A stretch of 5,122 nt of DNA from Flavobacteriales bacterium (GTDB lineage Bacteria > Bacteroidota > Bacteroidia > Flavobacteriales > Flavobacteriaceae). Position numbers and translations under genes: made by a program. The DNA lies in assembly GCA_026983815.1 (NCBI GenBank), contig JALSTJ010000022.1, forward strand, positions 1-5,122, written 5' to 3'. Below the pieces are notes generated by a model. The model did not search any database and was not told the DNA's origin. It saw only the letters and a list, made by a program, of their open reading frames with translations. Positions within the stretch are counted from its first letter, which is position 1. Every line of letters begins with the position of its first letter. This document shows positions 5,105-5,122 of the stretch, piece after piece.

Positions 5105-5122
5105 AAAAAATTATTTATCAGT

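Noticed and set aside
1..5122. Defence, toxin-antitoxin, CRISPR, mobile-element or RNA-gene content
   Set aside because: All genes fit core families, there are no direct repeat arrays, transposase motifs or tRNA/rRNA-like segments, and composition is even apart from the short stem-loop. The macrodomain gene is not next to an ADP-ribosyltransferase, so I do not call it a DarTG-like system.

Overview
The window looks like ordinary chromosomal DNA from a member of the Bacteroidota, probably a flavobacterium-like lineage. The evidence is its AT-rich composition, genes without Shine-Dalgarno sequences, intergenic matches to the Bacteroidota promoter form TAnnTTTG, and proteins (the Crp/Fnr regulator, the ApbC ATPase, PrmC) in the Bacteroidota versions of their families. 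I see no phage, insertion sequence, CRISPR array, RNA gene or defence locus. No gene-free stretch exceeds about 80 bases.

Layout. Positions 1-294 (+) hold the C-terminal end of a TPR protein whose start lies outside the window. It meets tail to tail, 7 bases apart, a minus-strand gene set running from 2373 down to 302: ApbC/Mrp Fe-S carrier ATPase, a lone NifU C-terminal-domain protein, and a Crp/Fnr-family regulator. The ApbC-NifU spacer holds a perfect 13-bp GC-cored stem-loop. From a 78-base divergent intergenic region with back-to-back promoter-like elements, a plus-strand pair leaves in the other direction: a fumarylacetoacetate hydrolase (FAHD1-like) protein, then 2 bases later a YmdB-type macrodomain hydrolase. 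After a 63-base gap with the best promoter in the window come a P-loop kinase of the thymidylate-kinase fold and PrmC, overlapping by 4 bases through a TTGA stop/start junction.

How the genes fit together. ApbC and NifU are both Fe-S cluster scaffold or carrier proteins, and their co-transcription with a Crp/Fnr regulator suggests a link between Fe-S status, redox or respiration and transcription; that link is inference. The FAH protein and the macrodomain protein are both small metabolite hydrolases, but they share no obvious pathway. PrmC methylates class I release factors and is a core translation gene. The kinase ahead of it is not a canonical thymidylate kinase. The main points of interest are the stem-loop, the missing canonical residues in the Crp-like, ApbC and kinase proteins, the paired divergent promoters with a palindrome, and the start-codon corrections. 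I do not see a convincing new multi-gene system.
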